Part shown: positions 23,893-32,158 of the stretch, one piece after another
How positions within the stretch are numbered: the first letter of the stretch is position 1
Layout: every line of letters begins with the position of its first letter
Assembly: GCA_023442485.1 (NCBI GenBank)
Contig: JAEZZG010000002.1
Span: 1-34,260, forward strand
Length of the DNA stretch: 34,260 bases
Direction of reading: 5' to 3'
DNA from: Actinomycetes bacterium
GTDB lineage: Bacteria > Actinomycetota > Actinomycetes > Propionibacteriales > Propionibacteriaceae
Notes under the pieces: model-generated
What the model was told of the DNA's origin: nothing
Database searches by the model: none
What the model saw: the letters and a program-made list of their open reading frames with translations, nothing else
Made by a program: the position numbers and the translations under genes

Positions 23893-24648
23893 TCAAGCAT
23901 CCATCCACCAGGATTCGTAGCCTGGTTTCGCATCGATATGGTGGTGTTTGTTTACGGGGGAATCGACGAGAGCCCCAGAGTAGATAACTTTGCCAGTCTG
24001 CAAGACTACGGATCGGTCAATCAGGGGAGCCAACAGCGACAATTCGTGAAGGATTACCAAGATTGAGGTTCCAGCGTCTTTCAGATCGCCCAATAGCTGG
24101 GCCAGTTCGGTCTGAGTGTCGAGATCGACTCCCGCTAGTGGTTCGTCAAGGATCAATAACTCCGGGTTACCAGCTAAACCGCGGGCAATCAATGCTCGCT
24201 GTTGTTGGCCACCTGAGAGATGACGGAGCTGGGAATGCTGACGATTCATCAAGTGAACTGTCTCGATCGCTTCGTCGATTGCTCTCCTATCCGCTGAGGA
24301 GAGTGGCCTAAAGAGTTTGCGATGGGAGAGTCTGCCGGAGGTAACCAGTTCGCGTACGGTCACGTTATTCATCTGTAGGGCGGAATGCTGAGGAACATAG
24401 CCGATCTGAGTCCATCCACGGAACTGATTCCGTGGCCGCCCCAGCAAACTCACCGTGCCCGACTTGATCGGGACGAGCCCGAGTATCGATCGCACCAGGG
24501 TGGATTTTCCGGCTCCGTTACTGCCCAGCAACGCAACCATTTCGCCTTGACGAACATGCATGGTGACCTCATCAAGGACAAGATTTTCGCCGAGAGTGAC
24601 ACAAAGATTCTCGACGTCGATGACGTGAGGCATCTCGTTGGCAGACAT
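23893..24648 (-). CDS. znuC: zinc ABC transporter ATP-binding protein ZnuC
   Basis: A 251-aa ABC ATPase. Walker A is GSNGAGKST (residues 42-50), the signature is LSGGQQQR, Walker B is LLILDEPLAGVD, and the H-loop is VILHELS. I chose ATG 24648, which overlaps the znuA stop by one base (TGATG), giving translational coupling; an in-frame GTG at 24657 and ATG at 24636 also exist. It supplies energy for zinc import through ZnuB with ZnuA as the binding lipoprotein. Confidence 0.95.
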   Translation of the reverse strand: MSANEMPHVIDVENLCVTLGENLVLDEVTMHVRQGEMVALLGSNGAGKSTLVRSILGLVPIKSGTVSLLGRPRNQFRGWTQIGYVPQHSALQMNNVTVRELVTSGRLSHRKLFRPLSSADRRAIDEAIETVHLMNRQHSQLRHLSGGQQQRALIARGLAGNPELLILDEPLAGVDLDTQTELAQLLGDLKDAGTSILVILHELSLLAPLIDRSVVLQTGKVIYSGALVDSPVNKHHHIDAKPGYESWWMDA

Positions 24649-25601
24649 CAACGGCACCCGTTCGCCTTACGGAGGGCTTCGAGATTAGCGAGCTGAATCT
24701 CGAGGTAATCCTTCCCCCTTGATTGGTCGGTGATTCCGGCTGCCGGATCTAAGACGTCGGTAGCCAAATGCAAGTCATTGGCGATCGTTAGGGATAGTGC
24801 CGGAGATACCAAGGTCTCGTAGAAGATGGTGGTGATCTTGTACTTCTTCGTCATCTCTGCAATCTCGGCGATCCGCGCGGGGGACGGTTCTTGATCTGGA
24901 ACCAGGCCTGCGATCGGGATCTGAACCAGGTTATAGTCGCGAGCTAGATAGCCGAAGGCGGTGTGTGAAGGGATGAATTCGCGTCGCTGGCACTGGGCAA
25001 GTCCCGAGGCGAATTTCTGGTCAAGATCAGACATGGTCTTGACGAAGGCTTCAGTGTTTGACCGGTACTGATCTGCGTGATCTGGGTCGATCTCGATGAG
25101 ACGTTCGGAGACCGCCTTGCCCATCTGAATCATATTCTTCGGAGATAACCAGGTGTGGGTATCGAAGTCATAGTCATTCTTCTTCCCAGAGAAGGAACCG
25201 CCGCTATTGTCAGACTGGTAGGGGATTAGTTCGACGGTTGTCCCAACATCGAGGGAGTTGTCCTTCCCTGACTGTCTAATGGCCTCATCGGTTGACGCCT
25301 GGAAAGCCTGCTGATAAATCACCAGGTCAGCGGCGTTGACATCTGCTGTTTGCTGTGGAGACAGCTCATACCCGTGAGCGGAGGCACCGGCGGGGGTTAG
25401 CGTCTCAATCGTTGCCAGATCGCCGGCGATATTCTCCGCCAGATATTGAAATGGGTAGATTTCGGCAACGATTTTAAGCTTGCCAGCGTCGTCATCCTTG
25501 GTAGAGGAGCATCCGACAAGAAGTGAAGCCACGATACTGATGATGGCCACGACGCTCAAACGCCGCCACCGTGGCGCTCGACGAGAATCAGACGGAAACA
25601 T
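24648..25601 (-). CDS. znuA: zinc-binding lipoprotein ZnuA
   Basis: A cluster A-I metal-binding lipoprotein, 317 aa from ATG 25601 or 320 aa from ATG 25610. A basic N-terminus precedes a hydrophobic signal and the lipobox LLVGC, with lipid-modified Cys31 (34 in the longer form). Probable zinc ligands are the His residues in GASAHGYELSP, DTHTWLSP and SHTAFGY and an acidic residue near YETLVSP. The His-rich loop of many ZnuA proteins is absent; DYDFDTH stands there. I favour ATG 25601, because the -10 box GATAAT at 25614-25609 would start the RNA at about 25602. It heads znuACB-zur. Confidence 0.93.
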   Translation of the reverse strand: MFPSDSRRAPRWRRLSVVAIISIVASLLVGCSSTKDDDAGKLKIVAEIYPFQYLAENIAGDLATIETLTPAGASAHGYELSPQQTADVNAADLVIYQQAFQASTDEAIRQSGKDNSLDVGTTVELIPYQSDNSGGSFSGKKNDYDFDTHTWLSPKNMIQMGKAVSERLIEIDPDHADQYRSNTEAFVKTMSDLDQKFASGLAQCQRREFIPSHTAFGYLARDYNLVQIPIAGLVPDQEPSPARIAEIAEMTKKYKITTIFYETLVSPALSLTIANDLHLATDVLDPAAGITDQSRGKDYLEIQLANLEALRKANGCR

Positions 25602-25615
25602 GAGAATCATTATCG
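25601..25615 (-). promoter_or_regulatory. Zur-box-like operator over the znuA start
   Basis: TGAGAATCATTATCG on the plus strand is a 7-1-7 inverted repeat with five of seven arm pairs intact. It resembles the TGAnAATnATTnTCA type seen for Fur/Zur sites in actinobacteria. It covers the -10 box and the znuA start codon, so zinc-loaded Zur bound here would block RNA polymerase directly. Confidence 0.65.
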
Positions 25616-25637
25616 TCTAGGCGGTGTGAGTTCACAA
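25609..25637 (-). promoter_or_regulatory. znuA promoter
   Basis: Read on the minus strand, TTGTGA (25637-25632) and GATAAT (25614-25609) are exactly 17 bp apart. GATAAT matches the sigma-70 -10 consensus at five of six positions. The expected start, near 25602, is immediately before ATG 25601, predicting a leaderless znuACB mRNA. Confidence 0.6.
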
Positions 25638-25892
25638 GCGTCGATGAGGAGCCGTGAGCGATCTCAATGCTGTCGGCTGGCGTGGCCGCCAGTTATCTCA
25701 CTTGACCAGGGAAGATGCATCGTCACTAGCGAAGGTGAGATGGTGCCGGTTCCAGCTCCCGGATGCCTCCTGCCCCTATCTCTGTGCTTGGGGGCGGTGA
25801 GAAGTGACTATCACTATGTCAATAGATAGGCTTGGCTGGTAGTGACTTAGCCCTGCGAGTCAGCCAGGCTCGTAGCGAGGAATGGAGAATGA

Positions 25893-27278
25893 GTGGCTAG
25901 CAAGCTTGAGAATGTAATCAGCCTCTGTAAGCGGCGCGGATTTGTCTTCCCCTGCGGTGAAATTTACGGCGGTACGCGGGCGGCATGGGATTATGGCCCG
26001 CTCGGTGTTGAACTCAAAGAGAACATCAAGCGTCAGTGGTGGCGTCAGATGGTCACCGCCCGCGAAGACGTGATCGGCCTGGATTCATCGGTAATCCTCC
26101 CTCGCGAAGTGTGGGTAGCGTCTGGTCACGTCGGTGTCTTCAATGACCCACTTACTGAATGTCTGAGCTGTCATAAGCGGTTCCGCGCCGATCAGCTCCA
26201 GGAAGAACACGCGTCTAGGCACCATCTCGACGATCCGGACGCCGTGGCGCTGACCGAGATTAACTGCCCCAACTGCGGTAACAAGGGCCAGTGGACTGAG
26301 CCACGTGACTTCAACATGATGCTCAAGACCTACCTCGGCCCCGTCGAGGACGAATCCGGTTTGCACTATCTGCGTCCTGAAACTGCTCAGGGAATCTTCG
26401 TCAACTTCAAGAATGTGGTGATGACGGCCCGCAAGAAGCCGCCTTTCGGCATTGCTCAGGTGGGGAAGTCTTTCCGCAACGAAATCACGCCAGGCAATTT
26501 CATTTTCCGCACTCGCGAGTTTGAACAAATGGAGATCGAGTTCTTCGTCGTCCCCGGGACGGATGAGGAATGGCATCAAACTTGGATTGATCTGCGCACC
26601 GACTGGTACAAGAATCTCGGTATCAGCGCCGATAACCTGCGCCACTATGAGCATCCACAAGAGAAGCTTTCGCATTACTCGAAGCGGACGGTCGATATTG
26701 AGTACCGTTTCGGCTTCCAAAATAGTGAGTGGGGCGAACTAGAGGGAATCGCCAACCGTACCGACTTCGATCTTGGCACCCACCAAGAGCACTCCGGTAA
26801 CGATATGCGCTACTTCGATCAACAGTTAGGTGAGCGCTACCTGCCGTATGTGATCGAGCCGTCGGCCGGTTTGACACGTTCACTAATGGCTTTCCTCGTT
26901 GAGGCATACGTCGAAGACGAAGCTCCCAACACCAAGGGCGGCATGGACAAGCGGATCATGCTCAAACTCGATCCGCGTCTGGCCCCAGTCAAGGCTGCAG
27001 TGCTGCCGCTTTCTCGCAATGGAGACCTGTCACCGAAGGCTCGGGATTTGGCTCAGCAGTTGCGCGGCTTCTGGAATGTGGACTTCGATGATTCCCAGGC
27101 GATCGGCAAGCGTTACCGTCGTCAAGATGAAATCGGTACGCCTTTCTGCGTCACTGTTGATTTCGACACCCTTGAAGACAACGCCGTCACTATTCGCGAA
27201 CGCGACACCATGAGCCAAGAGCGGGTGGCCCTCGATCAGGTCCAGCCCTACCTGGCTCAGCGTCTTGCTGGATGCTAG
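25893..27278 (+). CDS. glyS: glycyl-tRNA synthetase (alpha2 type)
   Basis: A 461-aa class II synthetase of the homodimeric kind, also named GlyQS, charging tRNA-Gly. The N-terminus is ISLCKRRGFVFPCGEIYGG. A zinc-binding insertion shows CLSC and CPNC, motif 2 is in SFRNEI ... FRTREFEQMEIEF, and motif 3 in EPSAGLTRSLMAFL. The anticodon-binding domain is at the C-terminus. The start is GTG 25893; a GAGG (25877-25880) and GGAG nearby serve as the ribosome site. dusB begins at the base after its stop. The upstream 282 bp hold hairpin-forming sequence (TGGCTG 25833-25838 with CAGCCA 25861-25866) but no recognised riboswitch. Confidence 0.97.
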   Translation: MASKLENVISLCKRRGFVFPCGEIYGGTRAAWDYGPLGVELKENIKRQWWRQMVTAREDVIGLDSSVILPREVWVASGHVGVFNDPLTECLSCHKRFRADQLQEEHASRHHLDDPDAVALTEINCPNCGNKGQWTEPRDFNMMLKTYLGPVEDESGLHYLRPETAQGIFVNFKNVVMTARKKPPFGIAQVGKSFRNEITPGNFIFRTREFEQMEIEFFVVPGTDEEWHQTWIDLRTDWYKNLGISADNLRHYEHPQEKLSHYSKRTVDIEYRFGFQNSEWGELEGIANRTDFDLGTHQEHSGNDMRYFDQQLGERYLPYVIEPSAGLTRSLMAFLVEAYVEDEAPNTKGGMDKRIMLKLDPRLAPVKAAVLPLSRNGDLSPKARDLAQQLRGFWNVDFDDSQAIGKRYRRQDEIGTPFCVTVDFDTLEDNAVTIRERDTMSQERVALDQVQPYLAQRLAGC

Positions 27279-28448
27279 ATGACACCATCTACTTCATTCA
27301 CCGCCCCGCCGCTTGTACTGGATGCCCCGTCCAAGCCCGGGGCGGTGGTGGTTGATACCCCTGTGATTCTTGCGCCGATGGCGGGGGTGACGACGGCTGC
27401 CTTCCGCCAGCTTTGCGCCGAGCAGGGCGCAGGCCTTTATGTGTGCGAGATGATTACCGCGAAGGCACTGGTGTTAGGCAACCAAAAGACCCGCGACATG
27501 TTGGTCTACCCTGAGGGTGAGAAGATTCATTCTGTCCAGATCTACGGGGTGGACCCGGTTACCGTGGGGGATGCCGTCGAGATTTGCTGTGCGGAATATG
27601 GGGTTGATCACTTAGATCTCAACTTCGGCTGCCCGGTGCGTAAAGTCACCGCGAAAGGCGGCGGCGGGGTATTGCCGTGGAAACTGGATCGGTTCGAGGC
27701 GATCGTGAAGTCTGCGGTGTCGCGCGCCGATCCCTACGGTGTCCCGGTTACCGTCAAGACAAGGATCGGAATCGACCCGGACCATATCACCTATCTTGAC
27801 GCTGGCAAGGCCGCTGAGCAGGCTGGCGCGGCTGCCGTGTGCCTTCACGCGCGCACTGTCGCTCAAGCCTATTCCGGGCATTCTGACTGGAACTACATCA
27901 CATCCATGGTGGAGGCTTTGTCGATCCCGGTGATCGGCAACGGCGATATTTGGGAGGCCTTGGACGCCGTCGAGATGATGTCCCAGACGGGGTGCGCAGC
28001 CGTCGAGGTAGGGCGCGGGTGTTTGGGCAGGCCGTGGCTGTTCCGCGACCTGGCGGCAGCGATGGCAGGCCGCAGGGAACAGCTCCTGCCGAACCTGGCT
28101 CAGGTGTGCCAGATCATCGAGCGTCACGCCCAACTTCAAGCGAAGTACATGGGGGAAGCTCACGGAATGCGTGACTTCCGCAAACACATCGCCTGGTATC
28201 TGCGTGGTTTCGGGGTGGGTGGTTCGCTGCGCCACGAGCTGAGTTTGGTGTCGTCCCTAGACGAGTTATCCACATTGTTGGCACGTCTGGACCAAAACCA
28301 GGAATACCCTAGTAATCAGCTTGGTCGTCCGCGTGGACGGCAGGGCACCCCGCAACGGAAGGTGGCTATGCCTGATGGGTGGCTGAATAGCCGTCAGGGT
28401 TGTGATCTCGATCTCAGTGACGCCGAACTCGACGTCTCCGGCGGATAG
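27279..28448 (+). CDS. dusB: tRNA-dihydrouridine synthase (DusB-like)
   Basis: A 389-aa FMN enzyme that reduces uridine to dihydrouridine in tRNA D-loops. The TIM-barrel start is ILAPMAGVTTAAFRQL, and the catalytic Cys is C118 in NFGCPVRKVTAKGGGG. SHDWNYI-type FMN contacts appear as YSGHSDWNYI, then GNGDIW and GRGCLGRPWLF. The C-terminal helical domain has MRDFRKHIAWYL. About 40 residues at the very end (RPRGRQGTPQRK onward) are a basic extension. The ATG directly follows the glyS stop, so it probably depends on glyS translation. Which Dus subfamily it belongs to is less sure than the enzyme class. Confidence 0.93.
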   Translation: MTPSTSFTAPPLVLDAPSKPGAVVVDTPVILAPMAGVTTAAFRQLCAEQGAGLYVCEMITAKALVLGNQKTRDMLVYPEGEKIHSVQIYGVDPVTVGDAVEICCAEYGVDHLDLNFGCPVRKVTAKGGGGVLPWKLDRFEAIVKSAVSRADPYGVPVTVKTRIGIDPDHITYLDAGKAAEQAGAAAVCLHARTVAQAYSGHSDWNYITSMVEALSIPVIGNGDIWEALDAVEMMSQTGCAAVEVGRGCLGRPWLFRDLAAAMAGRREQLLPNLAQVCQIIERHAQLQAKYMGEAHGMRDFRKHIAWYLRGFGVGGSLRHELSLVSSLDELSTLLARLDQNQEYPSNQLGRPRGRQGTPQRKVAMPDGWLNSRQGCDLDLSDAELDVSGG

Positions 28449-28475
28449 TCAAGGCCGCGCTTGGCTTTGATGTCT

Positions 28476-28499
28476 GCGACCTTGGCGTCGGGGGCGGGC
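28476..28499. repeat. 24-bp direct repeat, copy 1 (dusB-dgt intergenic)
   Basis: Starts GCGACCTTGGCGTCG and is identical over 24 bp to 28789-28812 within dgt, 313 bp downstream. This copy lies between dusB and the dgt promoter. Confidence 0.8.
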
Positions 28500-28533
28500 C
28501 TGAAGGTGTGGCTGGCGTGAAGGCTATACGGAC

Positions 28534-28561
28534 TTGGGTCGGGCGGCCCTGGTGGGATAGT
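28534..28561 (+). promoter_or_regulatory. candidate dgt promoter
   Basis: TTGGGT (28534-28539) and GATAGT (28556-28561) with 16 bp between them, 24 bp before the dgt ATG. A ribosome site AAGGGAG follows at about 28572-28578, so this gene, unlike several neighbours, has a leader. Confidence 0.45.
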
Positions 28562-28584
28562 CCAGGTTAAGAAGGGAGTCAACG

Positions 28585-29730
28585 ATGACTGACGAGGGAC
28601 TGCAACCGATGGCGCGCGCCCAGGCATGGGCGAAGACGATGCACGGTCATCCAGGTAGTGCAGAGTCCTTCGGAGGTGTCAGTTCCCATGTGTGGGCGCA
28701 CTCCGATACGCACGCATCAGTGAGGTTGTCTGCCGCGGTGACGCGTCTAGAACGCGAGGAACGTGAAGCAGCGACGATGAGTCCCGGGGCGACCTTGGCG
28801 TCGGGGGCGGGCAATCGTGCCGTCGAAGAAGAACCTGACCCGGAGAGAACCTGTTTCGAGCGAGATCGCGACCGGGTTGTCCATTCGACTGCTTTTCGTC
28901 GACTAGCGGGTAAAACCCAGGTGGTGGTTTTCCCCAGGGATCACCAACGCACTCGCTTGACTCATGCCCTCGAGGTTGCCCAGGTGGCGGTGTCGATCGC
29001 TAAGGGGATCGGCGTCAACGTTGCGTTGGCAGATGCCATCGCCTTGGCTCACGACTGTGGTCACGGTCCAGGCGGTCACGCCTCTGAGGAGGCCTTTGAT
29101 CTATTTATCCCGGAGGGCTTTGATCACGCCGTCTGGGGAGCCGACGTGGCGTTGACTTCGCTGAATTTGTGTGCAGAGACCCTAGATGGGGTTCGGAATC
29201 ATTCTTGGTCTCGTCCGGCACCATGGACTATCGAAGGAGAGATTTGCTCCTGGGCTGACCGAATCGCCTACTGTGCTCACGACCTGGAGGACGCCCTCCA
29301 TGCCGGGATCGTGAAGACCGGGGATCTTCCTGCCGAGATCCGAGACGTTGTGGGGACGACGCGCAGAGAACAGCTCGGGAAGTTCATCCGTGCCGTGATC
29401 GCGACGGTGGTGGAGACCGGTCAGGTGGGGATGGACGCTGAGACGGCGAACGCATTAGCCCAGCTTCGGGCATTCAACTACGAACGCATCTACACCCGCA
29501 AAGATTCACTAGCCCAGTCCCGCGCCATGATCGAGATGTTGCGCGCTCTGGTCGAGTTCTATGTGTCCCACCCAGACGATATGCCCGACGACTACCGAGC
29601 CGATGATCTGGTCAGGGGAGCGGTGACCTATGTATCTGGAATGACGGACCGCTTCGCCTTGGAACAAGCCGAGGTGAAATTGCGATGGGCGGCAGAGAAA
29701 CTGCCGCGCGGCATTGGCCGTGGTGCATAG
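28585..29730 (+). CDS. dgt: deoxyguanosinetriphosphate triphosphohydrolase-like protein
   Basis: A 381-aa HD-superfamily dNTP triphosphohydrolase, probably splitting dGTP or other dNTPs into nucleoside and triphosphate. The core begins near residue 90 with CFERDRDRVVHSTAFRRLAGKTQVV. The metal site is RLTHALEVAQ, then AHDCGHGPGGHASEEAF, and a later Asp in SWADRIAYCAHDLEDA. The first 80 or so residues, rich in Ala, Glu and His, exceed what actinobacterial Dgt proteins normally have before the core. ATG 28585 has AAGGGAG upstream. It precedes dnaG as in many actinobacteria. Confidence 0.93.
   Translation: MTDEGLQPMARAQAWAKTMHGHPGSAESFGGVSSHVWAHSDTHASVRLSAAVTRLEREEREAATMSPGATLASGAGNRAVEEEPDPERTCFERDRDRVVHSTAFRRLAGKTQVVVFPRDHQRTRLTHALEVAQVAVSIAKGIGVNVALADAIALAHDCGHGPGGHASEEAFDLFIPEGFDHAVWGADVALTSLNLCAETLDGVRNHSWSRPAPWTIEGEICSWADRIAYCAHDLEDALHAGIVKTGDLPAEIRDVVGTTRREQLGKFIRAVIATVVETGQVGMDAETANALAQLRAFNYERIYTRKDSLAQSRAMIEMLRALVEFYVSHPDDMPDDYRADDLVRGAVTYVSGMTDRFALEQAEVKLRWAAEKLPRGIGRGA
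28789..28812. repeat. 24-bp direct repeat, copy 2 (inside dgt)
   Basis: Identical to 28476-28499. It lies in the variable N-terminal extension of Dgt and encodes part of GATLASGAG, so it is outside the conserved HD core. Confidence 0.8.
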
Positions 29731-29752
29731 CTCGGGTGGGCACCGACATGAA

Positions 29753-29776
29753 TAGATGGGGTGGACCATCTAAGAT
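29753..29776 (+). promoter_or_regulatory. inverted repeat overlapping dnaG -10 box
   Basis: TAGATGG (29753-29759) and CCATCTA (29766-29772) are perfect 7-bp arms around 6 bp. The right arm overlaps TAAGAT (29771-29776), a -10-like hexamer ending 6 nt before the dnaG ATG. No good -35 is seen at 16-18 bp. The arrangement fits a repressor operator on a leaderless promoter; it does not match the actinobacterial LexA box. Confidence 0.45.
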
Positions 29777-29782
29777 AGACCC

Positions 29783-31894
29783 ATGGCTGAGCTGATCAAT
29801 AACGACGATATCGAGACGGTTCGCCAGCGCGCCCGTATCGATGAAGTGGTCGGTCAATATGTCCAGCTCACCCCCGCTTCCGCCGGAACACTCAAGGGGC
29901 TGTGTCCCTTCCACGACGAGAAAACCCCAAGTTTTCAGGTGACTCCAGCCAAGGGCCTCTTCTACTGCTTCGGCTGTCAAGAGGGTGGCGACGTCATCAC
30001 TTTCATCCGCTCAATCAATTCGATGAGCTTTATTGAAGCTGTTCAGTTCCTTGCCGATCGGTATGGCGTTGAACTTCGCACTGACGGAGGCGGAGCCAAA
30101 CCTGATCAGCGAGTCAAGTACGATCTTTTCAAAGCTAATCAGGCAGCCGCCACCTTCTTCGCCGAACAGCTCGGCACCGACGAGGCCGAACCTGCACGAA
30201 AGATGTTGATCGGCCGCAACTTCAATGCCGCCATCGCGCACCGATTCGGTGTCGGGTACGCACCCAAAGATGGGCGGGCCCTGCATAATCACCTCAATCG
30301 TCTTGGCTTCCCCGACGCACTGCTGGTCAAGTGCGGACTGATCCGTGAAAAGGGAGGCTGGGACTACTTCCAAGGACGCGTGATCTGGCCGATCAAGGAT
30401 TCAGCCGGGTCCGTTCTCGGTTTCGGAGCGCGGCGTCTCTTCGATGATGACAGGATGCCCGCCAAGTACATCAACACGCCTGAGACCCCGGTCTACCACA
30501 AGTCGAAGGTGCTCTACGGCCTCGATATGGCCAGAAAGAACATCGGCAAGAAGCTGCAGGCGGTGATCGTCGAAGGTTACACCGACGTCATGGCCGCCCA
30601 TCTTGCCGGTGTCGATACCGCGGTAGCCTCATGTGGAACGGCTTTCGGAGCCGACCATGCCAGACTGATCCAGCGCATCATCGGCCCTCAGGGCTGGGCC
30701 AACAGTGAAGTCATTTTCACTTTTGACGGTGATGCTGCCGGCCAGAAGGCCGCGCAGAAAGTCTTTGAGTTTGACGCTAACTTCAACTCGCAGACCTATG
30801 TAGCGATTGAACCTAACGGTCTAGACCCTTGCGACCTGAGAATTCAGCATGGGGATGCCGCCGTCAGAGACTTGATTGGCCGCAGAATTGCCCTCTACAA
30901 GTTCATGATGGAGTGCCGCGTGGCCAACTATGACCTGGATAGGGCCGAAGGACGAATCCAGGCAATGCATGATGCCCTCGACCTGGTGTCATCGATCCGC
31001 AATAGCTCCGCCGTGACCGACTACGTCCGCGACGTCTCCACCTATACCGGTGTTGATCCTGACACCGTCAGGCGCGAGTTAGACAAGCACACCAAATATC
31101 TGCAGTCTGGCGGGTTCAAGGCAGGGTCGCCGTCGAGGGGATTTACGGGTGGGCACACCGTTGCGAATGCTGCACAGCGGGTTATGTCTCAAAACCGACG
31201 CCTAGCCGCAACCAATAGCCGTTCGACAGGGGCGGCAAAGACGGCTAACGGGGCCGATCGCGACCTCCTCATGGGGTCATACCAGCCAAGTGAACAAGGT
31301 GCGGGGGACAACTCGGCCATGCCCGGGTTTGCTGGGACGCCGACAGGTTCTGCCCTCGACGCTAGCGGGTCGATCCGCGAGGATGTGACACAGACGGCCT
31401 CGCCGCTTCCTTGGCCCGACGCGATGGAACCCGCCCTGGCGGTGGAGCGTGGCATCCTCAAACTCATGCTGCAGTGCCCCGACATTTTCGACGCAGAATG
31501 GAATAACGTCCAGGTTGAAGATTTTAGGCACCCTGCCTATCGGGAGTTGTTTACCGTCATCCATTCCCTCGAAGGGTCGAGAGGCAGCGGATGGGTCGAT
31601 CGGGCACAACAGGCCTCGCAGGATCCGCTAGTGAAAAAACTCATTCTCGAATTGACTGTCGAGCCGCTACTGACCGATCAGGCCACCCGCTCCTACGCGA
31701 TCAGCTATGCAGCCACCCTCCAACTACAAACGGTTCAACGTACCTTGGTGGAACTGACCGCTAAGTTACGCCGCGTCGGCTCGGATCAGCAGGAGCGGGA
31801 CAAGGTCTTCTCCGAGATTCTCGCATGGGAAGAATTTCGGCGTGAACTGCACACCACGGCGATGTCTTTCGGTGAAGGGTTGGATGGCATCTAG
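29783..31894 (+). CDS. dnaG: DNA primase DnaG
   Basis: A 703-aa primase that makes RNA primers for lagging-strand synthesis. The zinc-binding domain has C41, H44, C62 and C65 (CPFHDEKTPSF ... FYCFGC). The catalytic Toprim domain has VEGYTDVMAAH and FTFDGDAAGQKAA. Residues about 440-545 are a Ser/Gly/Thr/Ala-rich linker, followed by a helical C-terminal domain (LAVERGILKLMLQCP onward) that would bind the DnaB helicase. It lies 52 bp after dgt. A Shine-Dalgarno is missing before ATG 29783, but a -10-like box ends 6 nt upstream. Confidence 0.97.
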   Translation: MAELINNDDIETVRQRARIDEVVGQYVQLTPASAGTLKGLCPFHDEKTPSFQVTPAKGLFYCFGCQEGGDVITFIRSINSMSFIEAVQFLADRYGVELRTDGGGAKPDQRVKYDLFKANQAAATFFAEQLGTDEAEPARKMLIGRNFNAAIAHRFGVGYAPKDGRALHNHLNRLGFPDALLVKCGLIREKGGWDYFQGRVIWPIKDSAGSVLGFGARRLFDDDRMPAKYINTPETPVYHKSKVLYGLDMARKNIGKKLQAVIVEGYTDVMAAHLAGVDTAVASCGTAFGADHARLIQRIIGPQGWANSEVIFTFDGDAAGQKAAQKVFEFDANFNSQTYVAIEPNGLDPCDLRIQHGDAAVRDLIGRRIALYKFMMECRVANYDLDRAEGRIQAMHDALDLVSSIRNSSAVTDYVRDVSTYTGVDPDTVRRELDKHTKYLQSGGFKAGSPSRGFTGGHTVANAAQRVMSQNRRLAATNSRSTGAAKTANGADRDLLMGSYQPSEQGAGDNSAMPGFAGTPTGSALDASGSIREDVTQTASPLPWPDAMEPALAVERGILKLMLQCPDIFDAEWNNVQVEDFRHPAYRELFTVIHSLEGSRGSGWVDRAQQASQDPLVKKLILELTVEPLLTDQATRSYAISYAATLQLQTVQRTLVELTAKLRRVGSDQQERDKVFSEILAWEEFRRELHTTAMSFGEGLDGI

Positions 31895-32158
31895 ACTGAT
31901 GAAGGTCTTGAACCCTTGATCGGTATTTCCTCACGCAACTCGCCGATTCAGGGTGCTTGAGCCGATCTCCGATTTGCGATTCTCGAGGTCGTCGACGATC
32001 CCCAGCGCGCCCGAGACGGCTACGGGACCCGGGAGGATTCTGATGACGCCGGGTTGGTCCACCGCGGTTGTTGTGGAGAATCGTCAGGAGACAAACGGGC
32101 AACACCGGGACAACATTAGCGATGCCTCGGCCAACACCTGACCTGGCAGTCTGGTTCC

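Noticed and set aside
25626..25829. 67-codon plus-strand frame in the znuA-glyS spacer
   Set aside because: No ribosome site, no recognisable sequence, Cys/Arg/Ser-rich composition, and it starts over the znuA promoter.
25833..25866. T-box or riboswitch in the glyS leader
   Set aside because: Overlapping short hairpins exist, but I find no T-box sequence (such as TGGNACCGCG) and no terminator.
31895..32158. Spacer between dnaG and the sigma gene with frames on both strands (for example 31953-32141)
   Set aside because: No ribosome site, domain or convincing hairpin. I see nothing in it that I can support beyond a possible unlocated sigma promoter.
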